Notes under the pieces: model-generated
What the model saw: the letters and a program-made list of their open reading frames with translations, nothing else
Told to the model about the DNA's origin: nothing
Databases searched by the model: none
DNA from: Lachnospiraceae bacterium
GTDB taxonomy: Bacteria; Bacillota_A; Clostridia; Lachnospirales; Lachnospiraceae
Length of the DNA stretch: 12,919 nt
Assembly (NCBI GenBank): GCA_017435025.1
Contig: JAFSFU010000211.1
Location: 1 to 12,919, forward strand
Direction of reading: 5' to 3'
Shown here: positions 7,072-12,919 of the stretch, in pieces
Layout: every line of letters begins with the position of its first letter
Position numbering within the stretch: position 1 is the stretch's first letter
Made by a program: the position numbers and the translations under genes

Positions 7072-9345
7072 CTCTACACCACGTTTAAAATGTCCACGTG
7101 TAAAATTCTCAAGCGGATCCACATTCCTTCCCTCCACATACTCGCGGTAGAAAGCAAGTAAAACTTTGTCTGTGGTCCTCTTATCTTCAATCGTAAAATT
7201 CAGTCGTACACTGCACGGTGCAAAGCGCTCCACATCACCGGACATCCCAAGCAGTGACAATGGTTTCTCATTGTATATCGTGTTGTAACAGAAACGGCAC
7301 TGGTTCCGAACCGGGAATTCCGCTCCCTTTCTGTCTTTCAGATACAGAAGTTCCGGTTTACCCGTACAGCCGTCTGTTGTCTTCTTCACACACTGGGCAG
7401 ATACCATCATCGGCAGGTATCCATAAACGATCATTTCTCCCTGCACGCCGGCATCCTGAATCTCTCTGCTGTTCAGTTCCACCGGAATTGTCACACGAAC
7501 TGCACCGTAGTGTTTCATCGTCTCCGCCGCCAGATGGTTGAAGCTGTACATACCATGGTCAAAGTATAATGTCGCCTCAGGCATATACTGTCTGAAAAAT
7601 CCCGGTTCTTCCATAGAAGCAACACCAAACGCATCAAATCCTGCTTCTTTCAGTTTGTCCAGATTTTTCAGGAAATAACGTTCCGCATGGGAACGGAAAA
7701 TTCGCGGCATCATCAGGTAACAGGATATTTCTGCTGCATGGCACGTTTCCACAAGTCCCTTCCATGCAGATGCATCAAACTCCTCAGAAGCAAGATATAC
7801 CGCATAGTTTCTGTCATTCTCCTGTTTTTTCCACATAGACAGGCGTTCCAGAACTACATCAAACTGTTCCTTGCTGTTCACAAGAACAGTAAACTGTCTC
7901 TTTTCTTCACCGGCTCCTGCCGTTTCAAAAGCGGCCGACTCTTCTGTAGCCACATCATCCGGCATAACTCTTTGATACTGCTTCAAAATTTCCTTCTCCA
8001 GACCTTCCAAAGCCTGACGGCGCATGGAATTCAATGCCTGTACCGGCACAAACACATTGCCTTTTACCGTAATATCCAGTTTTTCAAATTCAAACGGAGA
8101 GTCTCCGGTCTTTGCAAGCTGCTTGCGAATTCGCGCTTCATCCATCGGAGCATTTTTTGCCTCTTCCACCACATCTCCGTTTACCCACAAAAGAAGGGAG
8201 GCCGACGCAGCATTCTTTTCCTTCCATTTTTCGCCCAGCTGTTTTTCAGCAGCAGCACCGTTAAGATCCATACTGACCGTCAATCTCGCCGGTTTTCCCA
8301 CTTCAAAATAGGCGATTCCTTTGATCTTCTCTTTTTTCACCGCATTGACGTACGTCCGGTCAAGGTGGTCAAATAATTCCTGGTTTCCTTCGCGGAACGC
8401 AGGTTTTTCTTTTAAAACTACCATATCTCGTCCGTTATGAGTCTGATAATATCCGTCGGACTGACCGCCGCGGTCAAACAGATCCAGCAACATTCTTCGA
8501 TCCGCCGGATCCACGCGGTAGCCGGAACGTCCATGTCTCTGATACATGTCCACATACTTCTTATAAACACTGACTACACCGGCTGTATAACGGGGACTCT
8601 TCATACGTCCCTCAATCTTTAACGAACAGACACCGGCTTCCAGAATATCCGGAATCAGATCCAACGTACAGAGATCTTTCAGACTCAGAACGTACTTTTC
8701 GTTCTTTTTATTGATAAATCTTCCGTCACGAAGTACATCGAACGGCAAACGACAGGTCTGCGCACAACGGCCGCGGTTTCCGCTTCTGCCCCCGATCAAG
8801 CTGGAAAACAGACACTGTCCGGAATAGCCGTAGCAAAGCGCTCCATGTACAAAGGTTTCGATCTCCATACCGGTCGTGTCATAGATATCCCGGATTTCCG
8901 TCAAAGTCAGTTCTCTCGCCGGAACCACACGCACGGCACCCATTTCCTTTAGCATCTGCGCACTGTATTTTCCGGTCACTGTCATCTGGGTACTCACATG
9001 AATCGGAAGATCCGGAAAAGTCTTTCGAATATACGTAAACACTCCCAGATCCTGAACGATCACAGCGTCCAGACCAGCTTCATAGTACGGCTTCAAATAG
9101 GAATACAGATCCGGCAATTCTTTTTCCTTCACCAGTGTATTGACCGTCATGTAGATCTTACATCCGTGCAGATGCACAAAATCCATCGCACGGATCATCG
9201 CATCCTCATCCAAATTGTTGGCATACGCTCTGGCACCGAAGCGGCTTCCGCCAATATAGACTGCGTCAGCACCGGCATTGACTGCTGCCACCATACTCTC
9301 ATAGGATCCCGCAGGAGCTAATATTTCTATTTTTCTCTTTCCCAT
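7069..9345 (-). CDS. Long U32-family protein (RlhA/TrhP type, probable RNA hydroxylation enzyme)
   Basis: A 758-residue member of the family historically called peptidase U32. Studied members (RlhA, TrhP) install hydroxyl groups on 23S rRNA or tRNA, and UbiU/UbiV carry a 4Fe-4S cluster. The N-terminal U32 barrel spans about 4-240, from ILAPAGSYES to SLKDLC. A near-match to the U32 signature runs from Glu163 to Ser181 (ETFVHGALC...GQCLFS). Cys171, Cys178, Cys194/198 and Cys226 are placed as cluster ligands. A middle region (about 340-450) resembles the DUF3656-type insert of RlhA. The C-terminal third (about 485-720) looks like a second U32-like fold with Cys652, Cys660, Cys683 and Cys686. The frame extends to 9396, but ATG 9345 has GGAAGGGG in front, and the longer version would translate through a hairpin. 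Its neighbours are zapA and the SEDS gene. The exact substrate is unknown. Confidence 0.88.
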   Translation of the reverse strand: MGKRKIEILAPAGSYESMVAAVNAGADAVYIGGSRFGARAYANNLDEDAMIRAMDFVHLHGCKIYMTVNTLVKEKELPDLYSYLKPYYEAGLDAVIVQDLGVFTYIRKTFPDLPIHVSTQMTVTGKYSAQMLKEMGAVRVVPARELTLTEIRDIYDTTGMEIETFVHGALCYGYSGQCLFSSLIGGRSGNRGRCAQTCRLPFDVLRDGRFINKKNEKYVLSLKDLCTLDLIPDILEAGVCSLKIEGRMKSPRYTAGVVSVYKKYVDMYQRHGRSGYRVDPADRRMLLDLFDRGGQSDGYYQTHNGRDMVVLKEKPAFREGNQELFDHLDRTYVNAVKKEKIKGIAYFEVGKPARLTVSMDLNGAAAEKQLGEKWKEKNAASASLLLWVNGDVVEEAKNAPMDEARIRKQLAKTGDSPFEFEKLDITVKGNVFVPVQALNSMRRQALEGLEKEILKQYQRVMPDDVATEESAAFETAGAGEEKRQFTVLVNSKEQFDVVLERLSMWKKQENDRNYAVYLASEEFDASAWKGLVETCHAAEISCYLMMPRIFRSHAERYFLKNLDKLKEAGFDAFGVASMEEPGFFRQYMPEATLYFDHGMYSFNHLAAETMKHYGAVRVTIPVELNSREIQDAGVQGEMIVYGYLPMMVSAQCVKKTTDGCTGKPELLYLKDRKGAEFPVRNQCRFCYNTIYNEKPLSLLGMSGDVERFAPCSVRLNFTIEDKRTTDKVLLAFYREYVEGRNVDPLENFTRGHFKRGVE

Positions 9346-9365
9346 AATTACCCCTTCCATAGAGC

Positions 9366-9391
9366 AAAAGGAGTCCGCCGCAGCGAACTCC
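9366..9391 (-). terminator. Terminator-like hairpin (possible attenuator) between zapA and the U32 gene
   Basis: On the minus strand GGAGTTCGC (9391-9383) pairs with GCGGACTCC (9378-9370) over nine base pairs, one a G-U pair, around a TGCG loop. TTTTG follows. The stem begins only a few bases after the zapA stop codon. This is the shape of an intrinsic terminator with a short U-tract, so it may lower transcription of the genes beyond zapA rather than stop it. Confidence 0.6.
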
Positions 9392-9396
9392 CGCAT

Positions 9397-9723
9397 TTAT
9401 CTTTTCTCAGTAACTGCATCCAGTTTCATCTGAACGCTGATCAGTTCGTGCTTCAGGCTGTAAATTTCCTTTTCCAATTCATCTTTCTGAGCACGAAGCA
9501 TTTTTGCTTCCTGAAGAGTTTTGAAATAATCATCTGCAAGATTCAGATAGATCATCACTTCCTGATAATCCATATTCTGTCTTGTAAATCCCGGCTGTGC
9601 CTTTAAAATACCAATCTTCTGATTGATATAAGCAGCAACCTTCTGAAGATACTCAGACTCCTCAGATCCGCCCAGTGTATAAATCTTTCCGTCTATCAGA
9701 ACTTCTGCGTAATTCTTTTCCAT
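9397..9723 (-). CDS. zapA: Cell division protein ZapA
   Basis: A 108-residue protein of the usual ZapA size. ZapA binds FtsZ protofilaments and bundles them at midcell. The N-terminal head (about 1-50) contains VLIDGKIYTLGG and YLQKVAAYINQKI, which match the ZapA globular domain. The segment MDYQEVMIYLNLADDYFK (51-68) is the conserved connector helix. The remainder (about 70-105) is a charged coiled coil ending in a basic tail. GGAG stands eight bases before the ATG. The gene follows ruvB after 73 AT-rich bases, in which I see no fully convincing promoter. It is followed by a terminator-like hairpin and then the U32 gene. Placement near SEDS/PBP genes fits a division and envelope role. Confidence 0.93.
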   Translation of the reverse strand: MEKNYAEVLIDGKIYTLGGSEESEYLQKVAAYINQKIGILKAQPGFTRQNMDYQEVMIYLNLADDYFKTLQEAKMLRAQKDELEKEIYSLKHELISVQMKLDAVTEKR

Positions 9724-9796
9724 TCCTTACACTCCACTATAATTAAATTTTATCATAAACAGTTCGAAAGAACCATGAATATATTCTTAATTCCCA

Positions 9797-10795
9797 TTAA
9801 GATTTCTGTGCAATCCCTAAATGATGATATGCCAGGTCAGTCGCCATTCTTCCGCGCGGTGTACGGTTGATCAATCCGTTCATAAGCAGATACGGCTCAT
9901 ATACATCCTCGATCGTGCCGGAATCTTCACCAATTGCAGCAGCCAACGTCTCTAATCCCACCGGACCACCGCCAAATTTCTGGATCAGGGTCAAAAGCAG
10001 GGTTCTGTCGCTGATATCCAGTCCCAGCTTGTCCACATCCAGGATATCCAGAGCAAAATCTGCCACTTCTTTTGTAATAACACCATTGTATTTCACCTGC
10101 GCGAAATCACGAACCCGCTTTAACAGACGATTGGCCAGTCTTGGCGTACCTCTGGATCTCCTTGCAATTTCGAAGGCACCGCTGTCTTCAATCTCTACCC
10201 CCAGTACCGCTGCGGATCGCTTTACGATCACACTCAGTTCCTCCGGAGAATAGAATTCCAGTCGCTGAACAACGCCAAAGCGGTCACGGAGCGGAGCCGT
10301 CAATAGACCTGCTCTTGTGGTTGCTCCCACCAGCGTGAATTTCGGCAGTTCCAGACGTATCGATCTCGCCGAGGAGTCTTTTCCCAGCATAATGTCAATT
10401 GCAAAATCCTCCATTGCCGGGTACAGAACTTCCTCCACCTGACGATTCAGACGATGGATCTCATCCACAAACAGAACATCACCTTCCTGAAGGTTGTTCA
10501 GGATCGCCGCCATCTCACCCGGTTTTTCAATTGCCGGTCCGGAAGTCACCTTCAGATTCACACCCATTTCATTGGCAATGATTCCACAAAGCGTTGTTTT
10601 ACCGAGTCCCGGAGGGCCATAGAAAAGCACATGATCCAAAGCTTCCCCTCTGGTCTTTGCCGCATCGATAAAAACCTTCAGAGTCGATTTGATCTTCTCC
10701 TGACCAATGTATTCTGACAGAGTCTGCGGGCGCAGGCTTCCTTCTATTTTTCTGTCTTCTGCCGTCTCTTCTGTTGTAATGATTTTTCGACTCAT
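9797..10795 (-). CDS. ruvB: Holliday junction branch migration helicase RuvB
   Basis: A 332-residue AAA+ motor that drives Holliday-junction migration together with RuvA during recombinational repair. Walker A GPPGLGKT is at 60-67, Walker B VDEIH at 110-114 and sensor 1 GATTR at 157-161. The arginine-finger region RDRFG is at 170-174 and the sensor-2 stretch [12 protein letters not shown] at 216-227. The C-terminal winged-helix domain ends in RTPRGR (311-316). It is full length, with the usual short disordered head (RKIITTEET). A GTG three codons upstream (10804) directly follows the ruvA stop. I prefer ATG 10795 because AGGTGAT (10806-10800) is then properly spaced. It is co-transcribed with ruvA, 9 nt apart. 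No ruvC is visible, which is normal for Firmicutes that use RecU instead. Confidence 0.98.
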   Translation of the reverse strand: MSRKIITTEETAEDRKIEGSLRPQTLSEYIGQEKIKSTLKVFIDAAKTRGEALDHVLFYGPPGLGKTTLCGIIANEMGVNLKVTSGPAIEKPGEMAAILNNLQEGDVLFVDEIHRLNRQVEEVLYPAMEDFAIDIMLGKDSSARSIRLELPKFTLVGATTRAGLLTAPLRDRFGVVQRLEFYSPEELSVIVKRSAAVLGVEIEDSGAFEIARRSRGTPRLANRLLKRVRDFAQVKYNGVITKEVADFALDILDVDKLGLDISDRTLLLTLIQKFGGGPVGLETLAAAIGEDSGTIEDVYEPYLLMNGLINRTPRGRMATDLAYHHLGIAQKS

Positions 10796-10799
10796 TCCT

Positions 10800-10807
10800 A
10801 TCACCTA
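10800..10807 (-). promoter_or_regulatory. Ribosome site containing the ruvA stop codon; decides the ruvB start
   Basis: UAGGUGAU on the minus strand includes the ruvA UAG stop and a strong Shine-Dalgarno core, four bases before the ruvB ATG at 10795. It suggests coupled translation of RuvA and RuvB. The same eight bases occur at the U32/SEDS junction. Confidence 0.55.
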
Positions 10808-11419
10808 CAAAAATGCCAGATGTCTCAAAGCAGCTTTTAAGACATCCTCGGCAGTCATTGATTCCGTAATTGCGACCTTGCGCACGGCGCCTGTCGCTTC
10901 CGAAGCGGAATATCCCAGCGCAGTCAGTGCTTCCACCGCTTCTTTTCCTGTTTCACCGACTCCGTGTACTTCTATCACCTCTGGTACTGACGATTCACCG
11001 CCCAGAAGAATATCTTCTGCCTTGATCTTATCTTTCAAGTCCAGAATGATCCTCTGTGCAGTCTTGCTTCCCACACCGGGGGCTTTAGAGATTGCCTTCG
11101 CATCCCCGGATATCACAGCCAGACGAAGTACATCCGGCTTCAAAGCAGCCAGAATCCCCAATGCGCTTTTCGGTCCGACACCATTTACACCGATCAGCAT
11201 TCGAAACATCTCCAGATCCTGTCTGGAAAGGAATCCGAACAGACTGACCGCATCCTCTCTTACGCTAAAATATGTATAAATTTTTACGATCTCGCCCAAC
11301 CGCGGAAGTTCTGCATACACGGAAGCAGGAACAAAGATCCGGTAACCAATACCGCCGGTCTCCACCACAACAGAGTCTTCCAGTTTTTCTTCCAGCGAAC
11401 CTTTGATATATGAAATCAC
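10805..11419 (-). CDS. ruvA: Holliday junction branch migration protein RuvA
   Basis: A 204-residue protein that recognises four-way DNA junctions as a tetramer and loads the RuvB rings. Domain I is an OB-fold (1-63, starting with MISYIKGSL when the GTG is read as Met). Domain II has two helix-hairpin-helix motifs, LIGVNGVGPKSALGIL (75-90) and APGVGSKTAQRIILDLKDK (113-131). After a linker, domain III (about 157-204, with EAVEALTALGYS) contacts RuvB. The start is GTG 11419: GGAGGAA lies five bases upstream and the length is then typical. The frame continues to an ATG at 11494, but that codon lies upstream of the promoter's -10 box and could not be in this transcript. It heads the ruvAB transcript and is divergent from the MrfB-like exonuclease. 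Confidence 0.97.
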   Translation of the reverse strand: MISYIKGSLEEKLEDSVVVETGGIGYRIFVPASVYAELPRLGEIVKIYTYFSVREDAVSLFGFLSRQDLEMFRMLIGVNGVGPKSALGILAALKPDVLRLAVISGDAKAISKAPGVGSKTAQRIILDLKDKIKAEDILLGGESSVPEVIEVHGVGETGKEAVEALTALGYSASEATGAVRKVAITESMTAEDVLKAALRHLAFL

Positions 11420-11470
11420 AATAATTCCTCCATGATCAGGTGCCGGATTGCATAAAACAGCACCATAAGA

Positions 11471-11499
11471 ATCATACCATAGACCCAGATTCATTTCAA
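11471..11499 (-). promoter_or_regulatory. Promoter of ruvAB
   Basis: Minus-strand TTGAAA (11499-11494) and TATGAT (11476-11471) are 17 bases apart, each 5/6 to the sigma-A consensus. A TGn extended -10 (TGG) precedes the second box. Transcription would begin near 11464, giving a leader of about 45 nt. One copy of the 16-bp repeat fills most of the spacer and the edge of the -35. Confidence 0.75.
11480..11495. repeat. 16-bp direct repeat, copy 1
   Basis: TAGACCCAGATTCATT, identical to the copy at 11565-11580. It overlaps the spacer and the edge of the -35 box of the ruvAB promoter, so a protein bound here could block or modify that promoter. It could equally be a remnant of a local duplication. 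Confidence 0.8.
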
Positions 11500-11516
11500 G
11501 CAGTCCGACAAAGAAT

Positions 11517-11530
11517 CGAACAAATTTTCT
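11517..11530. promoter_or_regulatory. Candidate SOS (LexA) box between divergent promoters
   Basis: CGAACAAATTTTCT compares with the Gram-positive SOS consensus CGAACRNRYGTTYC. Everything agrees except the G of GTTY and the last base. It sits between the -35 boxes of the ruvAB promoter and the exonuclease promoter. Both genes handle damaged DNA, and ruvAB is SOS-controlled in several bacteria. With two mismatches and a position upstream of both core promoters, this remains a hypothesis. Confidence 0.3.
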
Positions 11531-11536
11531 GTTTTA

Positions 11537-11565
11537 TTGACTTCTCATACAAAACCTCTTATACT
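11537..11565 (+). promoter_or_regulatory. Promoter of the MrfB-like exonuclease gene
   Basis: TTGACT (11537-11542) and TATACT (11560-11565) are separated by exactly 17 bases, each 5/6 to consensus. Transcription should begin near 11572, about 33 nt before the start codon. The second copy of the 16-bp repeat begins at the last base of the -10 and covers the start point. Confidence 0.75.
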
Positions 11566-11580
11566 AGACCCAGATTCATT
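11565..11580. repeat. 16-bp direct repeat, copy 2
   Basis: A second exact TAGACCCAGATTCATT, 85 bp from the first copy. It covers the predicted transcription start of the exonuclease gene, a classic operator position. Confidence 0.8.
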
Positions 11581-11604
11581 ACACTAGCATGAAACGGAGC
11601 ACCT

Positions 11605-12693
11605 ATGATCACGATTGAGAAAGATTTTTTATTTGAGGAGACCTATCCGCTGTCCCGATTGGGGAAAAAGGAAGAATTATTATTTTTTGATATCGAAACC
11701 ACCGGTTTCTCCGGTGAATATCACCAGGTATATCTGATTGGATGTGTTTACTTTTCAAATGATCGTGCCCGCTTTATTCAGTGGTTTGCAGATTCCAAAG
11801 CATCCGAGCCGGAGATCATCGACAGTTTTTTTTCCTTTTTAAAAAATTATCGAAAGCTGGTTCATTTCAATGGTGATACATTTGATATTCCATTCCTCAT
11901 AAAACGGTGCCAGGCCCTTGGATTGGATCATGATTTCCAAGACATCTGCAGTTATGATATTTACAAACAGATCAAACCTTACAAAAAGTATCTTGGTCTG
12001 GAAAACCTGAAGCAGAAAACAATCGAAGACTTCCTTGGAATCAACCGTGATGATCAATACTCCGGTGGCCAGTTGATCGATGTATACCACGAATTTTTAA
12101 AAAACGGAGACTCCTATCTCCTGAAGTTACTGCTCTTACACAACGAAGACGATCTGAAGGGCATGCCTAAGCTTCTTCCGATCTTATTTTATCCGGACTT
12201 CTTTTCCGGCGTTTTTACACTATGCGACTGGAAGAAAGCTGCAGGAGAAACGCAAAGAGTAATTCTCTCGGTGGAGTGCGAGCCGGAAACCTGTCTTCCG
12301 GTTTCGATCGCAGCATCCGTACCGTCCTACACATTAAAAGCAGACGGCAGACGTTTGATCCTTTCCATCCGCCTTTACGAAGGTACTTTAAAATACTACT
12401 ATCCTAACTACAAAGACTACTATTATCTGATCTATGAGGATACGGCGATTCACAAAAGTGTGGGAAAATATGTGGATAGTGATGCAAAGATCAAAGCAAC
12501 AAAAGAAACCTGCTATACAAAAAAGACCGGTTCCTTTCTCCCTCAGCCCGAATCGATCTTTACTCCGGACTTTCGGAACAGCTGCAAGGACAAATCCTGT
12601 TTCTTTGAATTTTGCCCTGACTGTTTTTCTGATACCGATGCACTAAACCGTTATATTCAAAAAATCATAAAAGAAACTTTTACCGCCCGCTAA
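11605..12693 (+). CDS. DEDD-type exonuclease, YprB/MrfB-like RNase H-fold protein
   Basis: A 362-residue protein with an N-terminal RNase H-like exonuclease domain (about 22-195). Motif I is FFDIETTG (Asp29, Glu31), motif II is HFNGDTFDIPFL (Asn89, Asp94), an Asp118 follows in SYDIY, and the final motif is HNEDD (His179, Asp183). These are the two-metal DEDD residues of DnaQ-like nucleases. The closest named family I know is YprB/MrfB, which in Bacillus subtilis works with helicase YprA/MrfA in mitomycin crosslink repair. B. subtilis MrfB is longer and carries TPR repeats. Here the C-terminal half (about 205-362) instead has a Tyr-rich strand-like stretch and Cys327, Cys332, Cys337 and Cys340 spaced C-x4-C-x4-C-x2-C. 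No helicase partner is in the window. GGAG lies seven bases before the ATG. It is the only confident plus-strand gene. Confidence 0.85.
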   Translation: MITIEKDFLFEETYPLSRLGKKEELLFFDIETTGFSGEYHQVYLIGCVYFSNDRARFIQWFADSKASEPEIIDSFFSFLKNYRKLVHFNGDTFDIPFLIKRCQALGLDHDFQDICSYDIYKQIKPYKKYLGLENLKQKTIEDFLGINRDDQYSGGQLIDVYHEFLKNGDSYLLKLLLLHNEDDLKGMPKLLPILFYPDFFSGVFTLCDWKKAAGETQRVILSVECEPETCLPVSIAASVPSYTLKADGRRLILSIRLYEGTLKYYYPNYKDYYYLIYEDTAIHKSVGKYVDSDAKIKATKETCYTKKTGSFLPQPESIFTPDFRNSCKDKSCFFEFCPDCFSDTDALNRYIQKIIKETFTAR

Positions 12694-12719
12694 ACCGGTC
12701 ACATCCGGCAAACGGGCGG
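12683..12719 (+). terminator. GC-rich hairpin between convergent genes
   Basis: CCGCCCG (12683-12689) pairs with CGGGCGG (12713-12719). An inner CCGG pairs with a second CCGG (12695-12698 with 12705-12708), giving a two-stage stem. The outer arm starts inside the last codons of the exonuclease gene. The following bases, CATTCTATTAC, are only modestly T-rich, and the minus-strand side is no better. It probably serves as a terminator or 3' end for one or both convergent genes. Confidence 0.5.
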
Positions 12720-12735
12720 CATTCTATTACAAGAA

Positions 12736-12919
12736 TCAATAGGTTCCCTTCTTTAACAGTTTCCGCAGATAAGCAAACGTCTTTTTCTCTCCTTCATCGC
12801 GAAGCATCCGTAATATCTTATCCAGCATGGCTTTCGTATCCGGATGCATCACAAGAAAATCCTTGCTTCTGGCAAAATAAATATATGCAGATGCATCTGT
12901 ATAATTTTTACCCTGATAA
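12736..12919 (-). CDS. C-terminal part of an unrecognised protein, cut by the right edge
   Basis: The last 60 codons of a gene entering from the right, ending at TGA (12738-12736). The visible residues include YIYFARSKDFLVMHPDTK and end in a Lys/Arg-rich helix-like tail, FAYLRKLLKKGTY. The frame stays open to the window edge and its codon choice looks like the neighbours'. It is convergent with the exonuclease gene, with 42 nt between stop codons. I do not recognise a family, and no start or motif is visible. It could be the end of a small cytoplasmic protein. Chance openness over 60 codons is possible but less likely. Confidence 0.55.
   Translation of the reverse strand, partial: YQGKNYTDASAYIYFARSKDFLVMHPDTKAMLDKILRMLRDEGEKKTFAYLRKLLKKGTY

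Noticed and set aside
9346..9396. Longer start for the U32 protein from 9396
   Set aside because: It would be translated through the zapA-U32 hairpin and adds residues not expected in the family. ATG 9345 has a good ribosome site.
9756..9777. GTTCGAAAGAAC in the zapA-ruvB gap as a LexA site
   Set aside because: The half-sites are in the inverted order (GTTC-N4-GAAC rather than GAAC-N4-GTTC).
10707..11279. A 190-codon plus-strand open frame opposite ruvA/ruvB
   Set aside because: It is a shadow of ruvA and the ruvB start, with a Ser/Thr/Ala-rich composition typical of antisense frames.
11420..11494. An N-terminal extension of RuvA by 25 codons from an ATG at 11494
   Set aside because: It lies over and upstream of the predicted ruvAB -10 box and gives an atypically long RuvA. 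The GTG at 11419 has the ribosome site.
12888..12899. Perfect 12-bp palindrome CAGATGCATCTG
   Set aside because: It lies inside the open frame of the right-edge gene with no nearby promoter, and is best explained by codon content.

Overview
The window reads as chromosomal DNA of a low-to-mid GC Firmicute. The best guess is an anaerobic clostridial gut bacterium of the Lachnospiraceae type. This rests on strong AGGAGG-type ribosome sites, sigma-A-like promoters, the run ruvA-ruvB-zapA-U32-SEDS-PBP, and the sequence character of the RuvAB, ZapA and U32 proteins. It is an inference from protein character, not from a database match. I see no rRNA, tRNA, CRISPR array, insertion sequence or phage gene, and no gene-free stretch longer than 300 bases.

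Almost everything is on the minus strand, so transcription runs from right to left. At 11419-4324 lies a long housekeeping block: ruvA and ruvB (Holliday-junction branch migration), zapA (FtsZ-ring accessory), a long U32-family protein of the RlhA/TrhP type, an FtsW/RodA-type SEDS glycan polymerase, and its class B penicillin-binding transpeptidase. Junctions are tight: 9 nt for ruvA-ruvB, 8 nt for U32-ftsW, and a 14-nt overlap for ftsW-pbp. Two breaks may tune expression: a 73-nt AT-rich gap before zapA and a terminator-like hairpin between zapA and U32. Downstream come galE (UDP-glucose 4-epimerase) and, 24 nt later, a cytoplasmic S9 serine peptidase. Then follow a Nudix hydrolase with its own promoter, a hairpin terminator, and an amidohydrolase-2 family enzyme cut by the left edge.

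The only convincing plus-strand gene is a DEDD exonuclease of the YprB/MrfB type at 11605-12693. It is divergent from ruvAB. The 185-base region between the two start codons holds a good promoter for each side, a 16-bp direct repeat whose copies touch both promoters and lie 85 bp apart, and a near-match to the Gram-positive SOS (LexA) box between the two -35 elements. Its C-terminal 150 residues match no domain I can name. A GC-rich hairpin follows it, and beyond that a convergent unknown gene runs off the right edge.

The themes are DNA repair (ruvAB plus the exonuclease), division and envelope synthesis (zapA, SEDS, PBP), RNA modification (U32, probable) and sugar-nucleotide supply (galE). 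No obviously new multi-gene system is visible. The strongest candidates for a second look are the shared ruvAB/exonuclease control region, the unassigned exonuclease tail, the three extra N-terminal helices of the SEDS protein, and the second cysteine cluster of the U32 protein.
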